Origin: AP-15 sp963832875
Lineage (GTDB): Bacteria; Pseudomonadota; Alphaproteobacteria; ATCC43930; CGMCC-115725
DNA length: 64,000 nt
Assembly: GCA_963832875.1 (NCBI GenBank)
Contig: CAWHWB010000011.1
Location: 62,001 to 126,000, forward strand
Direction of reading: 5' to 3'
The notes below the pieces were generated by a model. That model made no database searches and was not told the origin of the DNA. It saw only the letters and a program-made list of their open reading frames with translations. Of the stretch, positions 42,822-51,733 are shown piece by piece (position 1 is the stretch's first letter; the number at the start of each line of letters is the position of its first letter). A program made the position numbers and the translations under genes.

Positions 42822-43016
42822 CTATTCGCCGGCGGTGTCGGGGCCGTCGTTGTCCTGCCGGTCGCGGTCTTCGATGCGGCGCGCGGTTTCCACCATCATT
42901 TCGCGCAGCTCGTGCCGATCGAGCCCGGCGCTGCGCAACACCGGCCGCATGACCTCGTCGGCGAGCAGATCGTCGAGGCTTGGCCGGTAACGGCAGCAGG
43001 CGATGCGCTCGTCCAT
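42822..43016 (-). CDS. Small hypothetical protein (64 residues)
   Basis: A 64-residue acidic protein beginning MDERIACCRYRPSLDDLL, with an EVMRPVLRSAGLDRHELREMM core and a charged disordered tail. This core pattern recurs in small alphaproteobacterial proteins near two-component genes, of unknown function. The ATG at 43016 is chosen because GGAGG lies five bases before it; the ATG four codons upstream has its ribosome site too close. About 240 bases beyond it to hpnK hold nothing recognisable. Confidence 0.65.
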   Translation of the reverse strand: MDERIACCRYRPSLDDLLADEVMRPVLRSAGLDRHELREMMVETARRIEDRDRQDNDGPDTAGE

Positions 43017-43257
43017 GTTGTCCTCCATGTCCTTCAGTTCTATGCAGCATCAACGTAAAGCATGACCTCTTTATGTCCTTGGATCGGAATTTTCGCGGCA
43101 ATCGTCCACATCTCCGCCTCTTTTCCCGTGCGAATAGAAACTCGACATCGCGCGGCGCCGGACCGCGGCCCGCTCATTGCGCCGGAGAAGAATTGACGAA
43201 TCCTAAAGAAGCCGCGCGGCGGTCCCCGTCCGCTGCTCTCGCTACCTGCCTGAGATA

Positions 43258-44103
43258 TTAAGGCGCGAGATCGGTGTAGGTGGCGAGCTCGATGCCGAGG
43301 GCATCGATGCGCTCGCGGACCGCCGGGCTCAGCAAGGCCGCCAACTCGTCGCAGTGGTGATATTCCGGCATCGCCTCGGCGAGGCGCGGCGTGCGGCGGG
43401 CCGCCGGGTGAAAATAGATTTCGCTCAACCCGTCGGGCAGGTGCGGGAGCAATCGCAGCACTCGGTCTTCGGTCATGCCGCCGCTCCAGGCGAGGCCGAG
43501 GACATGGTCGTTGACCTGCAATCCGGCGTGACGCAGCCGCCGCCGCAGCCGCTCGACCCACGGCCGGTAGAGCGGCGTCGGGTAGCGTTCTTGCGGAAAG
43601 GCGCGGCGTAGTGCCGCGACCGGCTCGGAGGGAACCCGCACCGCCGTCATGCCGTAGTCGCGACCGATTTCGACGATCAGCGCGGCGACGGTCGGATGCA
43701 GCTGCATGTGCTTGTGTGCATTGACGTGGTCGAGCGCTAGACCGGTCGCGCGAAAGGCCGCGAATTGCGCGTCGATTTCGAGCGCCAGCTGACGCCGGAC
43801 TTGGGGCAGCAGAAAGAACCTGAAACCGGCGCGAGCCATGTTCCGGTCGAATTGGCCGTCGCCGCCGACCAGCCCCGCGATCACCGCCGCCGGCGACACC
43901 GGGCAGCCGTCAACCAGGACCAGATGGAGCCCGACCCGCAGCCCGGGCAGCCGCCGGGCGCGCGCCGCCGCATCCCCCGCCGCCGGTGCTCCGACCATCA
44001 GGCTGGCGGTCGACAGGATGCCGCGCCGATATGCGGTTTCGACGGCTTCGTTGACCGCCGGGTCGAGCCCGAAATCGTCGGCGCAGACGATCAGCCGCTT
44101 CAG
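43258..44103 (-). CDS. hpnK: Hopanoid biosynthesis deacetylase HpnK (apparent CTG start)
   Basis: A 281-residue ChbG/YdjC-type deacetylase that removes the acetyl group from the N-acetylglucosamine on bacteriohopanetetrol. The family opening (M)xRLIVxADDFG is present as KRLIVCADDFGLDPAVNEAV, with metal Asp pair at residues 9-10; VGLHLVLVDG and NAHKHMQLHP give the remaining His ligands. No ATG, GTG or TTG precedes this opening in frame. The codon before Lys is CTG (44103-44101), which overlaps the hpnJ stop as CTGA and follows a GGGAG site by eight bases. Starting at the next ATG, 43998, would delete the catalytic Asp pair. Confidence 0.85.
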   Translation of the reverse strand: MKRLIVCADDFGLDPAVNEAVETAYRRGILSTASLMVGAPAAGDAAARARRLPGLRVGLHLVLVDGCPVSPAAVIAGLVGGDGQFDRNMARAGFRFFLLPQVRRQLALEIDAQFAAFRATGLALDHVNAHKHMQLHPTVAALIVEIGRDYGMTAVRVPSEPVAALRRAFPQERYPTPLYRPWVERLRRRLRHAGLQVNDHVLGLAWSGGMTEDRVLRLLPHLPDGLSEIYFHPAARRTPRLAEAMPEYHHCDELAALLSPAVRERIDALGIELATYTDLAP

Positions 44104-45527
44104 CCGGTCAACTCCCGGTGGCGCAGAAAATGGAAGAACTCGACGCCTTCGCGCAGGCGGCGGCGCATCATCTGCGGGCTCCTGAGCATCTCGGCGACGA
44201 GCGAGGCGATCTTTTTGCGGCGAAAGTAGAAGCGCTTGTAGAAGGTCTCCAGCGACTGGAATATCTCGGTATGCGATAAATGCGGATATTGCAGCGGTGC
44301 GATCTGCACCCCGCTCTCGTCGATCAATTCGGCATGCCTGAGATCGAGCCAGCCGTTCTCGACCGCCTCACGATAGAGAGCGGTGCCGGGATAGGGTGCG
44401 GCCAGCGATACCTGGATCGTGTGCGGGTTGATCTCGCCGGCAAAGCGAATGGTTTCCTCGATCGTCTCCCGGGTTTCGCCGGGGAGGCCGAGAATAAAGG
44501 TGCCGTGGATCGTAATGCCGAGCTCGTGACAGTCTTTGGTAAAGCGCCGGGCGATATCGACGCGCATCCCTTTTTTGATGTTGTTCAGGATCTGCTGGTT
44601 GCCGGTTTCGTAACCGACAAGCAGCAGCCGCAGTCCGTTGTCGCGCAGAATTTCGAGCGTCCCGCGCGGCACGTTGGCCTTGGCGTTGCACGACCAGGTG
44701 ACCCCGAGCCGGCCCATCTCGCGGGCGATCGCCTCGGCGCGCGGGCGGTCGTCGGTAAAGGTGTCGTCGTCGAAAAAGAACTCCTTGACCTGCGGAAACC
44801 AGGATTTCGCCAGCCGGATCTCCTCGATCACATGGCCGACGCTGCGCACCCGGTAGCGGTGGCCGCCGACCGTCTGCGGCCACAGGCAGAAGGTGCATTT
44901 CGAGCGGCAGCCCCGCCCGGTGTAAAGCGACAAATAAGGATGCTGCAGATAGCCGATGAAATAGTCCTCAACCCTGAGGTCGCGCCGGTAGACCTCGCTG
45001 ACGAACGGCAGCTGGTCCATGTCTTCGAGGGTGGCGCGGTCGCGGTTGTGGCTGACGCCGCCGCTACCGTTGCGCCAGCTCAGCCCGTCGATCGCGTCGA
45101 ACGCGCGGCCGTCGGCCACTTCCTTGATCGTGAAATCGAATTCCTCGCGAGCCACAAAGTCGAGCGCCGCCGAGGCTTTGAGGCTATCTGCCGGCTCGAC
45201 CGCGACCTTGGCCCCGACCATGCCGATTTTTAAATGGGGGTTCGCGTCCTTCAACGCCGCGGCGACCTTGACGTCGGAGGCGAAGGACGGGGTCGAGGTA
45301 TGCAGCACCGCCAGCTCGTAGGCGCTGGCGAGCGGCACGATATCGGTGAGCTTGAGGCGCGCCGGCGGAGCATCGACGAGGCGGCTCTCAGGAACCAGTG
45401 CGGCCGGCTGGGCAAGCCAAGTCGGATACCAGAACGAACGGATCTCCCGCCGCGCCTGATAGCGGGAGCCGGCGCCGCCGTCGAACCCGTCGAACGAAGG
45501 CGGGTGCAGGAACAGGGTCTTCATCAT
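44100..45527 (-). CDS. hpnJ: Hopanoid biosynthesis radical SAM protein HpnJ
   Basis: A 475-residue B12-binding-domain radical SAM enzyme of the cyclitol-forming step in bacteriohopanetetrol cyclitol ether synthesis. The N-terminal half is a cobalamin-binding-like domain; the cluster motif CRSKCTFC (CxxxCxxC) lies near residue 210, followed by FFFDDDTFTDDRP and GTFILGLPGETRET. The start ATG at 45527 overlaps the hpnI stop by four bases (ATGA), so the hpnI-J-K trio is translationally coupled. Confidence 0.93.
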   Translation of the reverse strand: MMKTLFLHPPSFDGFDGGAGSRYQARREIRSFWYPTWLAQPAALVPESRLVDAPPARLKLTDIVPLASAYELAVLHTSTPSFASDVKVAAALKDANPHLKIGMVGAKVAVEPADSLKASAALDFVAREEFDFTIKEVADGRAFDAIDGLSWRNGSGGVSHNRDRATLEDMDQLPFVSEVYRRDLRVEDYFIGYLQHPYLSLYTGRGCRSKCTFCLWPQTVGGHRYRVRSVGHVIEEIRLAKSWFPQVKEFFFDDDTFTDDRPRAEAIAREMGRLGVTWSCNAKANVPRGTLEILRDNGLRLLLVGYETGNQQILNNIKKGMRVDIARRFTKDCHELGITIHGTFILGLPGETRETIEETIRFAGEINPHTIQVSLAAPYPGTALYREAVENGWLDLRHAELIDESGVQIAPLQYPHLSHTEIFQSLETFYKRFYFRRKKIASLVAEMLRSPQMMRRRLREGVEFFHFLRHRELTG

Positions 45528-46660
45528 CGAACCTGGTCTCCGTCGACTGTCATATGCCCGCTCGGCTCCACTCGAAAGTTCTGGTCGCGCCAGAACACTC
45601 GGCGTCCGAAGAAGCTGGCGACGAATACCGCGAACGACAAGGCGTCGCGCGCCGGGAGCAGCCAGGGCCGGGGCATCGGCCATCCGAGCGCGCCGGCCGT
45701 CACCTTGACACTGCCCCATCTCGCCAAAAACGTGATCGCGAGAAAGACAAAGGCGGTCAAGCCAAATCCGGTGACAGCGGCGGCCAGCGCGGCCACAGCC
45801 AGCGGATGAGTGACGATCGATCCGGCGTAGCCCAACGGAGCCACCCCGCGCACGGTGCGCGCCCAGCGCAGCTCGTGACGCCATAATGCCGCGAGCGACG
45901 GCTCACTAACTCGCGCTTCGACGACATAACGCGACAGCGCCACGCCGAGGCCAAGGGCGCGGACCGCCTCGCCGATGCGGTGATCGTCGGCAAGCTCGTC
46001 GCGAAATCGGGCGAAGCCGCCGATGCGCTCGAGAGTCTGGCGGCGCAGCGCGATCGTGGCGCCAAAGCAGCCGCCGCCGATGCCCAGAGCCTCGTCGACC
46101 AGAGCGCCGGGGAAAAACGTGAAGTTGATCTGCTGCGCTCCGATCTCGGACCAGATGCCGCCGGCCGACACCCCCCGATAGAGGCAGGTGACGATGCCGA
46201 TGCCGGGATCGATCAACGGCGCGGTGATCGCGGCCAGATAGCGCCGGTCCACCCGCATATCGCTGTCGGCCAGCACCAGGGTGTCGTGCCGCGCCGCTGG
46301 CAGCATGTTCTCGAGGTTCGACACCTTGCGATTGCTGCCGCGGATCTGCCGGTCGACGACGAGCGCGACGTCGTCGGGAAAGTCGCGGATCAGTGCCTGG
46401 GCGGCGTCGAGAGCGCCGTCCCGCGGGTCGTCGACGCCCAGCACGATCTGCCGCTCCGCATAATCCTGCTCGGCGAACGACCGCAGGTTTGCGTAGAGGC
46501 CGGGCTCCGCGCCATGCAGCGGCTTCAAGATCGAAACCGGCGGCTCGACCGCTGCGACCGGCGCGTCGCGCCGGGCGAAGCGCACGACTGCCAGCGCCGC
46601 GCCGACCAGATAGACCCAGCCTGGGAGGAGCAAAATAGCGATAATCAGCGTTTGGTTCAT
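45524..46660 (-). CDS. hpnI: Hopanoid biosynthesis glycosyltransferase HpnI
   Basis: A 378-residue family 2-like glycosyltransferase. An N-terminal helix (residues 5-26) and C-terminal helices (about 285-310 and 335-350) place it in the inner membrane. Between them are PPVSILKPLHGAEPGLYANL near residue 40, the DxD-type VLADSDMRVD near residue 130, GGGCFGATIALRR near residue 205 and the RHELRWARTVRG stretch near residue 265 (related to QxxRW). It transfers N-acetylglucosamine to bacteriohopanetetrol. It diverges from ispH. Confidence 0.92.
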   Translation of the reverse strand: MNQTLIIAILLLPGWVYLVGAALAVVRFARRDAPVAAVEPPVSILKPLHGAEPGLYANLRSFAEQDYAERQIVLGVDDPRDGALDAAQALIRDFPDDVALVVDRQIRGSNRKVSNLENMLPAARHDTLVLADSDMRVDRRYLAAITAPLIDPGIGIVTCLYRGVSAGGIWSEIGAQQINFTFFPGALVDEALGIGGGCFGATIALRRQTLERIGGFARFRDELADDHRIGEAVRALGLGVALSRYVVEARVSEPSLAALWRHELRWARTVRGVAPLGYAGSIVTHPLAVAALAAAVTGFGLTAFVFLAITFLARWGSVKVTAGALGWPMPRPWLLPARDALSFAVFVASFFGRRVFWRDQNFRVEPSGHMTVDGDQVR

Positions 46661-46795
46661 GGCAGGCGCGTCACACTCGGTTGCGATTGCACGTGCAGGG
46701 AGAACGGAGTTGTGGCAGGGATGTGATGCTCACCCATATGCATCCTGTCGCAGGCCGGGCCGTTGCGATGTGGCGAGGGAGGCGAGATCAAGATC

Positions 46796-47728
46796 ATGCG
46801 GGTCGTGCTAGCTCAGCCGCGAGGCTTCTGCGCCGGGGTCGAACGGGCGATCGAGATCGTCGAGCGGGCGCTCGAGAAATACGGACCGCCGATCTATGTC
46901 CGCCATGAGATTGTCCATAACCGCCACGTTGTCGAGCGGCTGCGCGGCAAAGGGGCGCATTTCGTCGACGAGATCGACGAGGTGCCGCCCGGCAGCGTCA
47001 CCATCTTCAGCGCCCACGGCGTGGCCAGCACGATCGAGAAGCGCGCCGCGCTGCGCGGGCTGCCGGTGATCGACGCCACCTGTCCGCTGGTCTCCAAGGT
47101 TCATATCGAAGGGCAGCGCTATGCCAATCAGGGCCGCGAGATCATCCTGATCGGCCATGCCGGTCATCCGGAGATCGTCGGGACGATGGGACGAATCGTC
47201 GGTCGCGTGCATCTGATCTCCAGTCCCGAGGAGGTCGCCGGGCTGCGGGTGTCCGATCCGGACAAGCTAGCTTTCATCACCCAGACAACGCTCAGCGTCG
47301 ACGATACACGCGCGGTCATCGAGGCGCTGAAGGCCCGATTTCCGACGATCGTCGGCCCGGACACCAAGGACATCTGCTACGCCACGCAGAACCGGCAGCG
47401 GGCGGCGCGGGAACTCGCCGCGGTCGTCGATGTTGTGCTGGTGGTCGGCGCGCCGAACAGCTCGAACTCGAATCGGCTGCGCGAGATCGCGGCGGAAAGC
47501 GGGGTGCCGAGCTATTTGATCGAGGACGCCGCGGCGCTCGATCGGCGCTGGGTCGAGGGTGCGAACGCTGTCGGCATCACCGCCGGCGCGTCGGCTCCGG
47601 CCGAGCTCGTCGAGGCGCTGATCGACCGGCTGCGCGAGATCCGCGAGATCGAGGTCGCGGTGCTTCCGGGGGTCACCGAGAACGTGCGCTTCCGGATGCC
47701 GCCGCAGCTTGCCGAAACCGCCGGTTGA
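46796..47728 (+). CDS. ispH: 4-Hydroxy-3-methylbut-2-enyl diphosphate reductase
   Basis: A 310-residue [4Fe-4S] enzyme making IPP and DMAPP in the final step of the non-mevalonate pathway. The cluster Cys are C12 (RGFCAGV), C96 (DATCPLV) and C194 (DICYATQNR). The catalytic HGVAST, HAGHPEI and GAPNSSNSNR blocks are all present. The ATG at 46796 gives the canonical start MRVVLAQPRGFC; a GTG 33 bases upstream is in frame but unneeded. Placement beside hpnH ties isoprenoid supply to hopanoid synthesis; hpnH follows 36 bases later. Confidence 0.95.
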   Translation: MRVVLAQPRGFCAGVERAIEIVERALEKYGPPIYVRHEIVHNRHVVERLRGKGAHFVDEIDEVPPGSVTIFSAHGVASTIEKRAALRGLPVIDATCPLVSKVHIEGQRYANQGREIILIGHAGHPEIVGTMGRIVGRVHLISSPEEVAGLRVSDPDKLAFITQTTLSVDDTRAVIEALKARFPTIVGPDTKDICYATQNRQRAARELAAVVDVVLVVGAPNSSNSNRLREIAAESGVPSYLIEDAAALDRRWVEGANAVGITAGASAPAELVEALIDRLREIREIEVAVLPGVTENVRFRMPPQLAETAG

Positions 47729-47764
47729 GGGCGGCGCGACGCTGATTTTCGACGAGGATTTGCC

Positions 47765-48907
47765 GTGTCCATTCCACTGCGCCAAACGATCCGGGTCGGG
47801 GCCTATGTGCTCGGCCGCCATCTGCGCGGGGTCGAACGTTATCCGCTGGTGCTGATGCTCGAACCATTGTTCCGCTGCAATCTCGCCTGCGCCGGCTGCG
47901 GCAAAATCGACTATCCCGACCCCATTCTGAACCAGCGGCTCAGCGTTGCCGAATGCCTCGGCGCGGTCGACGAATGCGGCGCCCCGATCGTCGTCCTCGC
48001 CGGCGGCGAGCCGCTGCTGCATCGCGACATCGCCCCGATTGTCGAGGACATCATCGCCCGCAAGAAATTCGTTTATCTGTGCACCAACGCGCTGCTTTTG
48101 GAAAAGAAGCTCGACCAGTTCGAGCCCAGCCCCTACTTCGCCTGGACCGTGCATCTCGACGGCGATCGCGAGGAGCACGACCGCTCGGTCTCGCAGGAGG
48201 GGGTCTACGAACGCGCCGTGGCAGCGATCGCCCGGGCGAAGGCGCGGGGGTTCCGCGTCAACATCAACGCCACCCTGTTCGATACCGCCGAGCCCGAACG
48301 GGTCGCCGACTTCTTCGACCGGGTGACCCAGATGGGCATCGACGGGATCACGGTTTCGCCCGGCTATGCCTATGAACGCGCACCCGACCAGGAGCATTTT
48401 CTGAACCGGCAGCGGACCAAGGAATTGTTCCGCGGCATTTTCGCGCGCCGGGGGCGGCGGTGGTCGTTCAATCAGTCGAGTCTGTTCCTCGATTTTCTCG
48501 CCGGAAACCAGTCTTATCGCTGCACCCCTTGGGGCAACCCGACCCGCAATTTCTTCGGCTGGCAGCGGCCGTGCTATCTGCTCGGCGAGGGTTATGCCAA
48601 TACCTTCAAGGAGCTGATGGAGGAGACCGACTGGGACGCCTACGGCACCGGAAATTACGAGAAATGCGCCGATTGCATGGTGCACAGCGGGTATGAGGCG
48701 ACCGCGGTCATGGATTCGGTGCGGCACCCGCTGAAAGCAGCGAGGGTGGCGCTGCGCGGGGTGCGCACCGAGGGTGCCATGGCCCCGGAAATATCCCTAG
48801 AGCGGCAGCGCCCAGCCGAGTACGCGTTCTCCGGCCATGTCGCCGCGGCGATGGACCGGCTAGGCCGCGGCGACCAGCCCGTGCAGCGCGCGGGCGGGTC
48901 CGACTAG
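47765..48907 (+). CDS. hpnH: Adenosylhopane synthase, radical SAM protein HpnH
   Basis: A 380-residue radical SAM enzyme that joins the 5'-deoxyadenosyl group to hopene. The cluster Cys are C38, C42 and C45 in FRCNLACAGC. YPLVLMLEP, IVVLAGGEPLLHRDI near residue 80 and the C-terminal Cys motif YEKCADCMVHSGYE near residue 300 are HpnH features. The GTG start at 47765 follows GAGGAT. Its 3' end overlaps the converging hpnG by 48 bases, which is uncommon for two genes of one pathway. Confidence 0.94.
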   Translation: MSIPLRQTIRVGAYVLGRHLRGVERYPLVLMLEPLFRCNLACAGCGKIDYPDPILNQRLSVAECLGAVDECGAPIVVLAGGEPLLHRDIAPIVEDIIARKKFVYLCTNALLLEKKLDQFEPSPYFAWTVHLDGDREEHDRSVSQEGVYERAVAAIARAKARGFRVNINATLFDTAEPERVADFFDRVTQMGIDGITVSPGYAYERAPDQEHFLNRQRTKELFRGIFARRGRRWSFNQSSLFLDFLAGNQSYRCTPWGNPTRNFFGWQRPCYLLGEGYANTFKELMEETDWDAYGTGNYEKCADCMVHSGYEATAVMDSVRHPLKAARVALRGVRTEGAMAPEISLERQRPAEYAFSGHVAAAMDRLGRGDQPVQRAGGSD

Positions 48908-49537
48908 CGCGGAAAGCGCCGTCCGGGTCTCGCGCGCGAGCCCGAGCAGGGCCACGAACTGGCGCGGCCGGCGCAGCACCGAGGCCAGCACGCGCGCCAG
49001 CTGCGGGGTTCCGTCCTCGGTCAGCGGGATCAGTGCCGCCGGCGGCAATTCGCGCAGAACCGTGTCGGCGATCGTGCGGACGACGACAAACGGGATGGCG
49101 GCCGAGGTCGCGATCCGGGCCACCACATCGCTTTCGAGGTCGACGGCGAGCGCGCCGGTCTCGCTCCAGGCGCGGCGCTTTTCGGCCGTTGTCGCCAACA
49201 CCGCCGCGGCGCCCAGCACCGGGCCTTCGAGCGCGCCGATGCCGCGAGCAAGATCGGCGACGCGACGGCGGAACGGTTCCTGCGGCCGCCAGCGTTGGTC
49301 GCTGGCAATCACTTCGGTCGAGATGACAACGTTTCCCGGGCGCAGGTCCGGGGCCAAGGCTCCGGCAATGCCAAAGCTGACCAAGCAGTTCGCCCGTCGG
49401 ACGGCGTCCTCGACCAGAGCAGCGGTGCGGCCGCGGTGGCCGGCGCCGACCACCACGGACAGCCCTGCAGCGCGCGCAATCTTCGCTTCGGCCGCCATGC
49501 CCGAGGTGCAGAGCAAACTGGTCGGAAGAGTTTGCAC
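48860..49537 (-). CDS. hpnG: Hopanoid-associated phosphorylase HpnG
   Basis: A 225-residue nucleoside-phosphorylase-fold protein that removes adenine from adenosylhopane to give ribosylhopane. LVSFGIAGALAPDLRPGNVVIS near residue 67, the TGALAVDLESDVVARIA stretch near residue 125 (the substrate Glu region) and FVVVRTIADTVL near residue 145 match the family. Two GTG starts are possible; 49537, with AGGGA eight bases before it, is preferred over 49582. It is last in the minus-strand hpn operon. Confidence 0.88.
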   Translation of the reverse strand: MQTLPTSLLCTSGMAAEAKIARAAGLSVVVGAGHRGRTAALVEDAVRRANCLVSFGIAGALAPDLRPGNVVISTEVIASDQRWRPQEPFRRRVADLARGIGALEGPVLGAAAVLATTAEKRRAWSETGALAVDLESDVVARIATSAAIPFVVVRTIADTVLRELPPAALIPLTEDGTPQLARVLASVLRRPRQFVALLGLARETRTALSALVGPARALHGLVAAA

Positions 49538-49728
49538 TTGCGTGTCCCTGCCGTTCGCCGGCGAGGAACAACGCGCCTGCACGCGCCGCTGCGCGGTCTG
49601 CCAAGCTCCCTGCCAGAGGCACTATTACCTGGTTTCCGGCGCCGTGCCTATCTATTCAGCATAGACAAAGCGCCGCAGCCGCCGGGTCCGGCATACCGGC
49701 GGCATTTGCGGGGCGTCGGCGGAGACGG

Positions 49729-51699
49729 TCAGAGGCCGAACGGCGCCCGGCGCGCGCGCGTCGAGGTAAGGCGGCGGTAGCGGGCCAATGCCCAGAGCGG
49801 AAAATAAGCCCGGTAGCCGTGATAGCGCAGGAAAAACACCCGGGGAAAGCCGACCGCGGTAAACCAGGGCTCGTCCCAGTTTCCGTTCCGGTCGCGAGCA
49901 TCGATCAGAAAGGCGATGCCGCGGGCGACCGCGGGGTTGTCGGTCTCGCCGGCCGCCATCAGCCCGAGCAGTGCCCAGGCGGTCTGCGAGGGGGTGCTGT
50001 AGGGCGCCCCGCCATGCGGCATCCCGGGCCAATATGATTGCTCGCACTCGCCCCAGCCGCCGTCGTCGCGCTGGCGGTCTAGCACCCAGCTGGCGGCGCG
50101 GCGGATTTCGGAGGCGTTTGCATCGGCGCCGGCCGCATTGAGCGCCGCCAGGACCGACCACGTGCCGTAGATATAGTTAGTGCCCCAGCGCCCGAACCAG
50201 CTGCCGTCGGCTTCCTGCTCGCGCCGCAAAAAGGCGACCGCGGCGGCGACGGCGGGGTGGTCGGCGCCGAGGCCGAGCTGGCACAGAAATCCTAGACAGC
50301 GCGCGCTGACATCGGCGGTCGGCGGGTCGAGCAGCGCACCATGGTCGGCAAACGGAATGTGGTTCAGATAGAAGTGCGTGTTGTCGGCGTCGAACGAGCC
50401 CCACCCGCCGTTCCGGCTCTGCATGCCGATAATCCACTCGGCCGCCCGCTCGGTGGCCGGGCGGTAGCGCGCCCGGTCGAAACGGTCGAGCGCCAAGCCG
50501 ACCGCGGCGGTGTCGTCAACATCTGGGTAGTAGGGGTTCTCATATTGAAAGGCCCAGCCGCCCGGCCGCAGACTTGGCCGGGTCATCGCCCAATCGCCGG
50601 CCACCTCCAGCACCTGCTTTCCGGCGAGCCAGTCGAGTGCCCGCCCGATCGCCGGCTCGAAGCGCCGGTCCCCGGTTTCCATCAAGGCATGGCAGGCGAG
50701 TGCGGTGTCCCAGACCGGCGACAGGCAAGGCTGGCAATAGCTGCGCTCGCCGTCGCGGACCAGAAGCTTGCGGGTCGCAGCCGCGGCGGTCGCCCGGTCG
50801 GGATGGTTTGATGAATAGCCCAAACAATCGAACATCATCAGAGAGTTCGACATTGCCGGAAAGATCCCGCCAAGACCATCCTCACCGTTGAGGCGTTCGG
50901 TTACAAAAGCGACCGCCTTGTCGATCGCGCGCTGCTGCGACCCCCTCGGGAACAGCGGCTCGGCTATGCGCAATCCCCGGTCGAGCCAGCCGAAGGCAAC
51001 CGCCAACGGTGAGGCGGTCGGTCCGGCGATCCAGTCGCGCACCGTCTCCGGCGGTTCGACGAACAATTCGCGGACGGTGATCCGCTGCGGGTTGCGGGCG
51101 CGCGGGCGCAGCGCCATCAAAACCAAGAGCGGCACCAGGACAGCGCGCGACCAATACGAGACCTTGGCGATGTGGAACGGCGACCAGCGCGGCAACAACA
51201 TGATCTCGACCGGCATCATCGGAACCGCGCGCCACGGCACCTCGCCGAACAAGGCGAGCAGGACGCGGGTGAAGACATTGCACCGGCGGGCGCCGCCGAG
51301 CGCCAAGATCGCCGCGCGCGCGCGCGCCATGTGCGGCGCGTCGGGCGAATCGCCAGCCGCCTTCAGTGCAAAATAGGCCTTGACCGAGCAGCTGAGGTCG
51401 AGCGCCCCGCCGTGGAACAGCGGCCAGCCGCCGTCCGCGCCCTGCTGAGCGCGAAGGAACTGCGCGATTTCCTGCTGAAGCTCGGGCTCGACGCAGTCGA
51501 GATAATGTTGCAACAGGATGTACTCGGCCGGGATCGTCGCGTCGGCTTCGAGCTCGAAGACCCAATGGCCATCCGCCTGCTGCAGCCTTGAGAGAGAGGC
51601 GGCGGCGCGGGTGATCGCGGCGTCAAGTCCAGACGCCCGCACACGACCATGCGCGATCTGCGCTTCGCTCTCGGTCGTTGAGCCAGGTGGAGGGTTCAT
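49729..51699 (-). CDS. shc: Squalene-hopene cyclase
   Basis: A 656-residue membrane-associated terpene cyclase (HpnF) that turns squalene into hopene and hopanol. The catalytic DxDD is D393-V-D-D396 in YPDVDDTAAV. Several QW-type repeats are visible (QQADGHWVFE, QGADGGWPLF, QSRNGGWGSF, QRDDGGWGEC), and the C-terminal FPRVFFLRYHGYR-FPLWALARY block is diagnostic. Length fits the family. It starts 34 bases after hpnE. Confidence 0.96.
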   Translation of the reverse strand: MNPPPGSTTESEAQIAHGRVRASGLDAAITRAAASLSRLQQADGHWVFELEADATIPAEYILLQHYLDCVEPELQQEIAQFLRAQQGADGGWPLFHGGALDLSCSVKAYFALKAAGDSPDAPHMARARAAILALGGARRCNVFTRVLLALFGEVPWRAVPMMPVEIMLLPRWSPFHIAKVSYWSRAVLVPLLVLMALRPRARNPQRITVRELFVEPPETVRDWIAGPTASPLAVAFGWLDRGLRIAEPLFPRGSQQRAIDKAVAFVTERLNGEDGLGGIFPAMSNSLMMFDCLGYSSNHPDRATAAAATRKLLVRDGERSYCQPCLSPVWDTALACHALMETGDRRFEPAIGRALDWLAGKQVLEVAGDWAMTRPSLRPGGWAFQYENPYYPDVDDTAAVGLALDRFDRARYRPATERAAEWIIGMQSRNGGWGSFDADNTHFYLNHIPFADHGALLDPPTADVSARCLGFLCQLGLGADHPAVAAAVAFLRREQEADGSWFGRWGTNYIYGTWSVLAALNAAGADANASEIRRAASWVLDRQRDDGGWGECEQSYWPGMPHGGAPYSTPSQTAWALLGLMAAGETDNPAVARGIAFLIDARDRNGNWDEPWFTAVGFPRVFFLRYHGYRAYFPLWALARYRRLTSTRARRAPFGL

Positions 51700-51733
51700 C
51701 AGATGGTGCCGTAATTCTTTCTCTTGGTTGCAC

